NCBI GenBank assembly: GCA_002291945.1
Contig: DBAZ01000062.1
Span: 43,999-56,427, forward strand
Source of the DNA: Tepidimonas sp. UBA997
GTDB lineage: Bacteria > Pseudomonadota > Gammaproteobacteria > Burkholderiales > Burkholderiaceae_C
Length of the DNA: 12,429 bases
Direction of reading: 5' to 3'
Position 1 is the stretch's first letter; every line of letters begins with the position of its first letter. The position numbers and the translations under genes are program-made. The notes under the pieces were generated by a model. That model saw only the letters and a list, made by a program, of their open reading frames with translations, had not been told where the DNA came from and made no database searches. This document shows positions 1-6,961 of this stretch, one piece after another.

Positions 1-1287
1 TGCCCGGCCTCCGTGCATGAGTTTGCGGTTTTCATGGTCGATGCGTAGGATGACGGCGATGGCGATCAGGTTGATCAGGATGGCGGAACCGCCAAAACTC
101 ATGAAGGGCAGCGTCAGCCCCTTGGTGGGCAATGCGCCCAAGTTGACCCCGATGTGGATGAAGGCTTGGAAACCGATCCACAGCCCGATGCCCTGGGCCA
201 CCAGACCGGCAAACACCTGATCCAGCGCAATCGCCTGCCTGCCGATCTGCATGATGCGCCGGATCAGCCACATGAACAGTGCAATCAGAATGAGCACCCC
301 TACCAGACCCAGTTCCTCGCCGATGACGGCGAGTAAAAAGTCGGTATGGGCTTCGGGCAGCCAGTGCAGTTTTTCCACGCTGGCACCCAAGCCCACCCCA
401 AACCATTCACCGCGGCCCAAGGCAATCAGGGAGTGGGTGAGCTGGTAGCCACGGCCCAGCGCGTGTTCTTCACTGAAGGGGTCGAGGTAGGCGAACACGC
501 GGTCGCGCCGCCAGGGCGAACTCATGATCAGCGCCGCAAACACCCCCGTCAGCAGGGTGGCGATCAGCAAGAACATCTTGGCGTTGACGCCGCCCAGGAA
601 CAGGATGCCCATGGCAATCACGGCAATGACGATGAAGGCCCCCATGTCGGGCTGCAGCAGCAGCAGGCCACCAGTCAGGGCCAGCGCCACCCCCATAGGC
701 AGCACGGCGCGGAAGAAGTGCTCCTTGACCTCCATGCGGCGCACCATGTAACCGGCGGCGTACATCACCATTGCCACCTTGGCCAGTTCCGAGGGCTGGA
801 AGTTCATGAACCCGAGCGGAATCCAGCGCCGTGCGCCATTGACTTCGCGGCCGATGAAGGGCAGCAGCACCAGCAGCAGCAGCAGCAGGGTGGCACAAAA
901 CAGCCAGGGCGACCATTGTTCCCAGCGGCTCATGGGAATCTGGAACGCCAGCAGGGCCGCCACCACGCCGACCCCGATGGCGATCAGTTGGCGGATCAGG
1001 AAATGTTCGTGGCTCAGGCTGCGAAAACGCGGGTTGTCGGGCATGGCCACGGTGGTCGAATAGACCATGATCAAGCCCCAGCACAACAGCGCCACCACGA
1101 CCCAGAACAGGGTCAGGTCGAAACCCATGTCTCGCACCACGGCTGTCTGCCCACGGGCGTAATCGCGGCTGGACAGACGCACCGGCAACACCCCCACGCC
1201 ACGGCTTGCCGTGTCCGTCGCCTGACCGGCATGGCCGAGCCAGCCGGTGCACCAGCGCAAGGGCTTGAATCGGGCCAGCGCGCTCAA
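1..1287 (-). CDS. ftsW: FtsW, septal peptidoglycan glycosyltransferase (SEDS family), stop codon beyond the left edge
   Basis: FtsW polymerises lipid II into septal glycan strands at the divisome, working with the transpeptidase FtsI (encoded here as well). The frame is open from the left edge to 1287, giving 429 residues. The last visible residues, ENRKLMHGGRA, resemble the family's natural C-terminus, so probably only the stop codon is missing. A cytoplasmic N-terminal tail of about 55 residues precedes the first membrane helix (FWVVVALLCWGLIMVYS), followed by many hydrophobic segments typical of the ten-helix SEDS fold. Visible SEDS signatures are NFQPSELAK (P165-S166-E167), LPEAHTDF with the likely catalytic Asp316, GEELG, and the C-terminal GLTLPFMSFGGSA. 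I chose the TTG start at 1287-1285. It overlaps the murD stop as TTGA and has AGGAAGGG eight bases upstream; later in-frame GTG codons and the ATG at 1128 lack a good ribosome binding site or would remove most of the tail. Residues 134-142 are a leucine run encoded by a CTG repeat. Confidence 0.96.
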   Translation of the reverse strand, partial: MSALARFKPLRWCTGWLGHAGQATDTASRGVGVLPVRLSSRDYARGQTAVVRDMGFDLTLFWVVVALLCWGLIMVYSTTVAMPDNPRFRSLSHEHFLIRQLIAIGVGVVAALLAFQIPMSRWEQWSPWLFCATLLLLLLVLLPFIGREVNGARRWIPLGFMNFQPSELAKVAMVMYAAGYMVRRMEVKEHFFRAVLPMGVALALTGGLLLLQPDMGAFIVIAVIAMGILFLGGVNAKMFLLIATLLTGVFAALIMSSPWRRDRVFAYLDPFSEEHALGRGYQLTHSLIALGRGEWFGVGLGASVEKLHWLPEAHTDFLLAVIGEELGLVGVLILIALFMWLIRRIMQIGRQAIALDQVFAGLVAQGIGLWIGFQAFIHIGVNLGALPTKGLTLPFMSFGGSAILINLIAIAVILRIDHENRKLMHGGRA

Positions 1288-2846
1288 GCGGGTGTCCCTT
1301 CCTGCTGCTGCAAGCGGCGCACCGCCGCGACGAAAACGTCCGCCCGGTGGGCATAGTTGCTGAACATGTCCAGGCTGGCGCAGGCCGGCGACAGCAGCAC
1401 GGCATCGCCCGGCTGGGCTTGCTCGGCGCACCAGACGACAGCCTCGTCGAGGCTGGCAAAGCTTTGCTGCGGCACGCCCGTGTCGGCCAGCGCCTGCGCG
1501 ATGCGCGGGCCATCGCGACCGATCAGGGCCACCGCTCTCACGTGCCGTGTCACCGCCGGGGCCAGCGGCGCAAAGTCTTGCCCCTTGCCGTCGCCCCCCA
1601 GGATCAGCAGCAAGCGCCGCTCGGCACCCAGCCCCGTGATGGCTGCCAGGGTCGCACCCACGTTGGTGCCTTTGCTGTCGTCGATGTACTCGACCTCGGC
1701 CACGATGGCGACCGGCTCGACCCGATGCGGCTCGCCGCGGTAGTCGCGCAAGCCGTGCAGCATGGGGGCCAGCGGTGCGCCCGCAGCAGTCGCCAGCGCC
1801 AACGCTGCCAGGGCATTGGCGGCATTGTGTCGGCCCCGGATGCGCAGGGCCTCGGCGGGCATCAGGCGCTGCAGGTATGTCGGCTCTGCTGTACCGACTC
1901 GACGTGCTTGGCGGCGCGTGTCGTCCAGCGCAAGGGCGCGTACCAGCCAAGTCATGCCATTGACGGTTTCCAGCCCCCAGTCGCCGGGCCGCTGCGGCAC
2001 ATCGGTGCCAAACGTGACCCAGTCGCGGCCCGGCAGCACCCGGGTGCGGCTGCCTGCACGCACCGTCTGCGCTTCGGGCTGCCAAGCCATGACCACTGGG
2101 TCAGCACGATTGAGCACCATCAAGCCGGTCGGCCCGAAGATGCGCTGCTTGGCCTCTGCATAGGCGCTCATGCTGCCATGCCAGTCCAGATGGTCCTCGC
2201 TGATATTCAGCACCGCTGCCGCCGTGGGCTGCCAACCCTGTACGCCATCGAGCTGGAAGCTCGACAGCTCCAGCACCCAGGCCTGCGGCCATGCCTCCTG
2301 GCCCAGCGCCTGGCGCAACTGATCCAGCAAGGTCGGGCCGATATTGCCTGCCACCGCCACCCGCCACCCAGCCTCTTGCAGCAGATGGGCGGTGAGGGCG
2401 GTGGTGGTGGTTTTGCCATTGGTGCCGGTGATGGCCAGCACGATGGGCCGATAGGACTCGGGGGTGTTACCGGTTGCGTCTGCAAGCGGATGCGCCAGCG
2501 CCTGCAAGGCCTGCGCAAACAGATCGAGTTCGCCCACCACGGGCACGCCCACCGAGCGCGCGGCCTGGCTCAGACCGGCCATCTGGGCCGGTGCAATGCC
2601 GGGGCTGCGGCACACCAGTGCCCAAGCGCGGCGGCCAAACAGCGCGGCGTCGAACGCCGCCTGCAGCCGCTGCACCTGCGGCAATTCTTCGGCCAGCAGC
2701 GCCGCCTGGGGTGGCGCTGGCCGTGTGTCGGCCACCGTCACCCGGGCACCGGCGAGCACACACCAGCGCACCATCGCCAGGCCAGACGCACCCAGCCCCA
2801 GCACGAGCACCTCGCGACCGTCGAGGAGTGGCAGCGCGTGTTTCAT
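1284..2846 (-). CDS. murD: MurD, UDP-N-acetylmuramoyl-L-alanine--D-glutamate ligase
   Basis: This cytoplasmic Mur ligase adds D-glutamate to UDP-MurNAc-L-Ala using ATP, the second amino-acid step of the peptidoglycan stem peptide. The protein is 520 residues. The N-terminal UDP-binding Rossmann segment shows VLVLGLGASGLAM (13-25). The ATP P-loop is GTNGKTTT (141-148), followed by ELSSFQLD (193-200), SEDHLDWHG (216-224), GRHNAANALAAL in the central domain, and the C-terminal domain motifs DDSKGTNVGAT (389-399), LGGDGKGQDF and SPACASLDMF. It is longer than the roughly 440-residue E. coli enzyme; the extra length appears mainly around 113-135 and 300-332, as loops between conserved blocks. The ATG overlaps the mraY stop by four bases (ATGA), and its own TGA overlaps the ftsW TTG. 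No purine-rich ribosome binding site precedes the ATG, so translation probably relies on ribosomes finishing mraY. The start is further supported by MKHALPLLDGREVLVLG leading straight into the first strand. Confidence 0.97.
   Translation of the reverse strand: MKHALPLLDGREVLVLGLGASGLAMVRWCVLAGARVTVADTRPAPPQAALLAEELPQVQRLQAAFDAALFGRRAWALVCRSPGIAPAQMAGLSQAARSVGVPVVGELDLFAQALQALAHPLADATGNTPESYRPIVLAITGTNGKTTTTALTAHLLQEAGWRVAVAGNIGPTLLDQLRQALGQEAWPQAWVLELSSFQLDGVQGWQPTAAAVLNISEDHLDWHGSMSAYAEAKQRIFGPTGLMVLNRADPVVMAWQPEAQTVRAGSRTRVLPGRDWVTFGTDVPQRPGDWGLETVNGMTWLVRALALDDTRRQARRVGTAEPTYLQRLMPAEALRIRGRHNAANALAALALATAAGAPLAPMLHGLRDYRGEPHRVEPVAIVAEVEYIDDSKGTNVGATLAAITGLGAERRLLLILGGDGKGQDFAPLAPAVTRHVRAVALIGRDGPRIAQALADTGVPQQSFASLDEAVVWCAEQAQPGDAVLLSPACASLDMFSNYAHRADVFVAAVRRLQQQEGTPA
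1296..1303 (-). promoter_or_regulatory. Shine-Dalgarno sequence that decides the ftsW TTG start
   Basis: AGGAAGGG on the minus strand lies inside the 3' end of murD, eight bases before a TTG at 1287-1285. It is the only strong ribosome binding site near the beginning of the ftsW frame. It therefore supports a TTG start overlapping the murD stop codon rather than the more distal GTG or ATG codons. This is inferred from sequence; no N-terminal data are available here. Confidence 0.7.
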
Positions 2847-4021
2847 CGCAGTTTCAGGGTGGACAGGCCGATCAGGCACAGCAGCATGGTGATGATCCAG
2901 AAGCGCACCACGACCTGGGTTTCCCGCCAGCCGGATTTTTCGAAGTGGTGGTGCAACGGTGCCATCTTGAACAGACGCCGCCCCTCGCCGTAGCGACGTT
3001 TGGTGTACTTGAACCAGCTCACCTGCAGCATCACCGAAACCGCCGACGCGACAAAAATCCCGCCCATGATGGCCAGCACGATCTCCTGGCGCACGATGAC
3101 GGCGATGGTGCCCAGCGCCGCGCCCAGAGCCAGCGCCCCGACATCGCCCATGAACACCTGCGCCGGATAGGCGTTGAACCACAGAAACGCCAGCCCGGCC
3201 CCCGCCATGGCGGCACAGAAGATCAGCACCTCCCCGGTGCCCGGGATGTGGGGCAGCAGCAGGTAACGGGCAAAAATCGCGTTGCCGGTGACATAGGCAA
3301 AAACGCCGAGCGTGGCACCGACCATCACCACCGGCATGATGGCCAGCCCGTCGAGTCCGTCGGTCAGGTTGACGGCATTGCTGGCCCCGACGATGACGAG
3401 ATAGGTCAGCAGCACAAAGCCGAACACGCCCAGCGGGTAGCTCACTTCCTTGAAGAAGGGCACCATCAGCCCGGCCTGGTGGGGCAGATCGACACGAAAA
3501 CCGGACTGCACCCACTCCACAAAGAGCTGCCACACGCGCTCGTTGGAACCCTCGGAAATGGCAAACACCAGACAGAACGCCGCCAGCAGGCCAATCACGC
3601 TCTGCCAGAAATATTTGTCCCGCGAGCGCATGCCTTCCGGGTCTTTGTGGACTACCTTGCGCCAGTCGTCGATCCAGCCGATGGCACCAAAACCGAGCGT
3701 CACCAGCAGCACGATCCAGACAAAGCGGTTGCTCCAGTCAAACCACAGCAAGGTCGAGAAGGTGATGGCGAACAGCACCAGCACACCGCCCATGGTCGGC
3801 GTACCGCTCTTGCTCAGGTGGGTCTGCATGGCGTAGCCGCGGATGGGCTGGCCGATCTTGAGCTCGGTCAGCCGACGGATGAAGTACGGCCCTGCGGCCA
3901 CCCCCACCAGCAGGGCGGTCATGGCTGCCATGACGGCACGGAAGGTCAGGAACTGAAAGACGCGCAGGAAGCCGAGTTCGGGGCTCAGTCCCTGCAACCA
4001 GAGAGCCAGACTAGGCAACAT
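2843..4021 (-). CDS. mraY: MraY, phospho-N-acetylmuramoyl-pentapeptide transferase
   Basis: MraY is the polytopic inner-membrane enzyme that transfers phospho-MurNAc-pentapeptide from UDP to undecaprenyl phosphate, forming lipid I. The 392-residue product carries the family blocks in order: KSGTPTMGG (71-79), the Mg-binding DDWRK (118-122), NAVNLTDGLDGLA (215-227), FMGDVGALALG (290-300) with the likely catalytic Asp293, and the HHHFEKSGWRE block (357-367). Ten or so hydrophobic helices separate them. The chosen ATG at 4021 is preceded by AGGAGG with a nine-base spacer; an earlier in-frame ATG at 4057 would add 12 residues deep inside murF and has no comparable signal. The gene begins 11 bases before murF ends, the only junction after rsmH that is not a 4-nt overlap. 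At its 3' end the stop overlaps the murD start as ATGA. Length matches the longer betaproteobacterial form rather than the 360-residue E. coli one. Confidence 0.98.
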   Translation of the reverse strand: MLPSLALWLQGLSPELGFLRVFQFLTFRAVMAAMTALLVGVAAGPYFIRRLTELKIGQPIRGYAMQTHLSKSGTPTMGGVLVLFAITFSTLLWFDWSNRFVWIVLLVTLGFGAIGWIDDWRKVVHKDPEGMRSRDKYFWQSVIGLLAAFCLVFAISEGSNERVWQLFVEWVQSGFRVDLPHQAGLMVPFFKEVSYPLGVFGFVLLTYLVIVGASNAVNLTDGLDGLAIMPVVMVGATLGVFAYVTGNAIFARYLLLPHIPGTGEVLIFCAAMAGAGLAFLWFNAYPAQVFMGDVGALALGAALGTIAVIVRQEIVLAIMGGIFVASAVSVMLQVSWFKYTKRRYGEGRRLFKMAPLHHHFEKSGWRETQVVVRFWIITMLLCLIGLSTLKLR

Positions 4022-5432
4022 GGGGGGTGCCCTCCTGATTGGGTTCTTGGCTGGCACCAGCGGCCAGGATGGCTTGAACCAGGCGTTCCATGCGCATGAA
4101 GCGCGATCCCTTCACCAGCACGCTAGCCGCCTCGGGCAGCCGGGTCATGGCATCGGCCTGCAAGTCGTCGAACTGGGGGTGATGGCGCAGCCGTCCGCCG
4201 CCGGTGGCCAGCAAACCCGGCGTCGCCTGGGCCATCCATGCGCCGGTCACGATCACATGCTCGATGCCCTGTGCCAGGGCATGGCGCAACACCTCATCGT
4301 GAAAGGCCAGCCCCTGCTCGCCGACTTCGCCCATGTCGCCCAGCGCCAGCACCCGCGGCCTGGGCAGGGTGGCCAGCACGTCGATCGCTGCCCGCACCGA
4401 ATCGGGATTGGCGTTGTAGCTGTCGTCGATCAAGGTCAGCGCATGCCCCTGCACGGTCAGGGCGTGAACGCGCGAGCGCCCCGGCACCGCGACGAACGCG
4501 GCCAGGCCACGCGCAATCGCGTCCAGCGCCACGCCGGCACCGATTGCGCAGGCAGTGGCGGCCAGTGCATTGCGCACGTTGTGCTCGCCGGCCACCGACA
4601 GGGTGGTGTGAAACGGCCCCTGCGGCGTGCTCACTTCGAGCGCCCAGGCCCGCTCGCTCCAGCGGGCACGGGCATGGACGTCGGCCCCGTCTGCAAGGCG
4701 ACCGAAAGTCAGGGTGGCACGGCCCGCCGCCCGTTGCTGCCACAAGCCGGTGTAGGCGTCGCCAGCGGGGAAAACGGCTATGCCATCGGGCGGCAGGGCC
4801 TGGAAAGCGCTGGCGTTCTCGTGCGCCACCGCCGCCACCGTGGCCATGAATTCCTGGTGTTCGCGCTGGGCGTTGTTGACCAGTGCCACGGTGGGTTGCG
4901 CCATCGCGGCCAGACCGGCGATCTCCCCCGGATGGTTCATGCCCAGTTCGACCACCGCCAGCCGGTGTGCGCGGCCCAGGCGCAAGAGCGTCAGGGGGAC
5001 CCCGATGTCGTTGTTGAAGTTACCCTCGGTGGCCAGCGCAGCGGCGTCGCCCACGGCTGCACGCAAGATGGCGGCCAGCATCTGGGTGACGGTGGTCTTG
5101 CCATTGCTGCCGGTCACGGCTATCAGCCCCAAGGTGAACTGCTTGCGCCACAGGGTCGCCAGTTCGCCCAAAGCCAGGCGGGCATCGGGCACCTCCACCC
5201 CCGGCAGCCCGGCTTCGGCCAAGCCGCGCTCGGCCATTGCGGCCACCGCACCGGCGGCACGGGCCTGGGGCAGGAAGTCATGCGCGTCGAAGCGCTCCCC
5301 GCGCAAGGCCACGAACAGGTCGCCGGGCAGCAGGCTGCGGCTGTCGGTATGCACCCGGCGCACCGGCATGTCCACCGGCGCCACCAGCCGGGCCTGACTC
5401 AGTTGCGGCAAGAGTTCGGGCAAGGTGTTCAT
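4011..5432 (-). CDS. murF: MurF, UDP-N-acetylmuramoyl-tripeptide--D-alanyl-D-alanine ligase
   Basis: MurF is the ATP-dependent cytoplasmic ligase that adds D-Ala-D-Ala to the UDP-MurNAc tripeptide, completing the pentapeptide used by MraY, its downstream neighbour. The 473-residue product has an N-terminal UDP-substrate domain with DSRSLLPGDLFVAL (30-43), the ATP P-loop GSNGKTT (108-114), GNFNNDIGVPLTLL (137-150), ELGMNHPGEI (162-171), AGEHNVRNALAA (281-292) and the C-terminal domain signature DDSYNANPDSVRAA (336-349) followed by LGDMGEVGE (364-372) and VLVKGSRFMRME (438-449). Length is close to the E. coli enzyme (about 450). The ATG overlaps the murE stop as ATGA and is preceded by a G-rich AGGGGGG. 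The 3' end overlaps mraY by 11 bases, with the TAG stop read in a different frame from the mraY start. In some Burkholderiales murE and murF are fused; here they are separate frames. Confidence 0.98.
   Translation of the reverse strand: MNTLPELLPQLSQARLVAPVDMPVRRVHTDSRSLLPGDLFVALRGERFDAHDFLPQARAAGAVAAMAERGLAEAGLPGVEVPDARLALGELATLWRKQFTLGLIAVTGSNGKTTVTQMLAAILRAAVGDAAALATEGNFNNDIGVPLTLLRLGRAHRLAVVELGMNHPGEIAGLAAMAQPTVALVNNAQREHQEFMATVAAVAHENASAFQALPPDGIAVFPAGDAYTGLWQQRAAGRATLTFGRLADGADVHARARWSERAWALEVSTPQGPFHTTLSVAGEHNVRNALAATACAIGAGVALDAIARGLAAFVAVPGRSRVHALTVQGHALTLIDDSYNANPDSVRAAIDVLATLPRPRVLALGDMGEVGEQGLAFHDEVLRHALAQGIEHVIVTGAWMAQATPGLLATGGGRLRHHPQFDDLQADAMTRLPEAASVLVKGSRFMRMERLVQAILAAGASQEPNQEGTPHVA
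4031..4036 (-). promoter_or_regulatory. Shine-Dalgarno sequence fixing the mraY start
   Basis: A perfect AGGAGG on the minus strand, within the last codons of murF, stands nine bases upstream of the ATG at 4021-4019. It supports the 392-residue MraY over the longer form starting at 4057. It is the strongest consensus ribosome binding site in the window and serves the junction with the largest gene overlap. Confidence 0.8.
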
Positions 5433-6961
5433 GCACCCCCCTGCTGCGTCTGCAACCAGCGGGCCTGCAGGGCCTCGCGCCCCTGCACCACGTCCGAGAA
5501 GGGGTGGCGCTGACCCGCCACTTCCTGATAGTCCTCGTGCCCCTTGCCCGCCAGCAGGATCACATCCCGGTCATCGGCCATGTCCACCGCCAGCCGGATG
5601 GCCTCGGCCCGGTCGGGTTCCACGATCGCGCGCACCGGCTCGGTCAGGCCGACCTGCATCTCGAACAGGATTTGCAGTGGGTCTTCGCTGCGCGGGTTGT
5701 CGCTGGTCAGCACCAGTCGGGCCGCCTCGCGTTCGGCGGCGGCCGCCATCAACGGTCGTTTGCTGCGGTCGCGGTCGCCCCCACAACCGAGCACGCACCA
5801 CAAGCGCCCGCCCCGGTGCGCCGCCAGCGGTTGCAGGGCCTGCAGGGCTTTTTCTACCGCATCGGGGGTGTGGGCATAGTCAACCAGCACCAGCGGCAGT
5901 TCGTTCGGGCCATCGGTCCAGGCCGCATGCATGCGGCCTGGCACCGGGGTCAGGGCCGGGCTGGCGCTGGCGGCTTGCTGCAGCGTCACGCCCTGCGCCC
6001 GCAGCACGGCCAGCGCACACAAGAGGTTGCTCAGGTTGTAGTCGCCCACCACCGGCAGCGTCAGGGTGACACGTTCACCGGCGGGCGCTTCTTCGACGAC
6101 GAAATCCTGCCCGGTGTGCGTCCACAGCCGATCGACCACGCGCAAGTGCCGCTCTGCGCCTTCGGGCTGATTGCGCAGCGACACCGTCCAGACGCTGATC
6201 GCCCGACCCCGGCGGGCCAGTTCATGGGCCAGCTCACGGCCACGCGGGTCGTCCGTGTTCACCACGGCCGCGCTCAGGCCCGGCCAGTCGAACAAGGCCC
6301 GTTTGGCCGCCCAGTAGGCGGCCATGCTGCCGTGGTAGTCGAGGTGATCCTGGCTCAGATTGGTGAACACCGCCGTGTGCAAATGCACCCCGTTCATGCG
6401 GCCTTCCTCGATGCCGATGGACGAGGCCTCCATCACCACGCCAGGGTGCCCGGCGGCCACGAAGTCGGCCAGCAGATGCTGCAAGGTGAAAGGGTCGGGG
6501 GTGGTGAAGCCGGTGCTGTCCAGCGTTTGCCCGGGAACGCCAGCGCCCAGGGTGCCGATCAGCGGCACCGGTGCCTGCACCGCCGTCCACCACTGGGCAC
6601 ACCACCAGGCGGTCGACGTCTTGCCGTTGGTTCCGGTGATGGCAATGACTGGCCGCTGGTGTGAGGGCTGGCCCAGAAACAGTGCCGCCACTGCACCGGC
6701 CAGGCCTTTGAGTCCATGCACGGCGGCAATCCGCGCATCGCCAAAGCCCCAGGCGTCGGCGTTGTCGGCCTCGATCAGGCAGGCCACGGCACCGGCCTCC
6801 AGGCAGGCGCGCACATAGTGGCGGCCATCTTGTCCGCTGCCCGGCCAAGCCACGAAGGCATCACCGGCTTGCAGTTGGCGGCTGTCCGACACCAGCCGCC
6901 GGGGCTGCATGGAGCGCAGCCACTCGGCGGTTTCCACTGCGCTGTGCAAATGCTTGATCAC
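5429..6961 (-). CDS. murE: MurE, UDP-N-acetylmuramoyl-L-alanyl-D-glutamate--2,6-diaminopimelate ligase
   Basis: MurE adds the third stem-peptide residue to UDP-MurNAc-L-Ala-D-Glu in the cytoplasm. The product is 510 residues. It shows VSDSRQLQAGDAFVAW near the N-terminus (24-39), the ATP P-loop GTNGKTS (110-116), TTPDPF (153-158), NLSQDHLDYHGSM (201-213), GDYNLSNLLCALA (306-318), DYAHTPDA (361-368), CGGDRDRSKRP (393-403) and DNPRSEDP (421-428). The DNPR tetrad is the known marker for meso-diaminopimelate rather than lysine, as expected for a Gram-negative wall. One block reads MEASSIGI (177-184) where E. coli-type enzymes have MEVSSHGL. The start is GTG at 6961-6959, overlapping the ftsI stop as GTGA, with GGAGGAGG just upstream. 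The open frame continues upstream, but that part is a shadow of ftsI. The stop overlaps murF as ATGA. Confidence 0.97.
   Translation of the reverse strand: MIKHLHSAVETAEWLRSMQPRRLVSDSRQLQAGDAFVAWPGSGQDGRHYVRACLEAGAVACLIEADNADAWGFGDARIAAVHGLKGLAGAVAALFLGQPSHQRPVIAITGTNGKTSTAWWCAQWWTAVQAPVPLIGTLGAGVPGQTLDSTGFTTPDPFTLQHLLADFVAAGHPGVVMEASSIGIEEGRMNGVHLHTAVFTNLSQDHLDYHGSMAAYWAAKRALFDWPGLSAAVVNTDDPRGRELAHELARRGRAISVWTVSLRNQPEGAERHLRVVDRLWTHTGQDFVVEEAPAGERVTLTLPVVGDYNLSNLLCALAVLRAQGVTLQQAASASPALTPVPGRMHAAWTDGPNELPLVLVDYAHTPDAVEKALQALQPLAAHRGGRLWCVLGCGGDRDRSKRPLMAAAAEREAARLVLTSDNPRSEDPLQILFEMQVGLTEPVRAIVEPDRAEAIRLAVDMADDRDVILLAGKGHEDYQEVAGQRHPFSDVVQGREALQARWLQTQQGGA

Noticed and set aside
346..1356. 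Long open frame on the plus strand opposite ftsW and the end of murD
   Set aside because: Antisense shadow: low-complexity His/Gln/Gly-rich translation, while the minus strand encodes a clear FtsW.
2847..3533. Possible N-terminal extension of MurD by 229 codons
   Set aside because: The frame upstream of 2846 is an out-of-frame reading of mraY; the ATG at 2846 begins the recognised MurD N-terminus.
2474..4099. 541-codon open frame on the plus strand opposite mraY and murD
   Set aside because: High-GC antisense shadow; the translation is rich in His, Gln, Arg and Pro and has no domain signature.
4020..5513. 497-codon open frame on the plus strand opposite murF
   Set aside because: Antisense shadow of a well-supported MurF.
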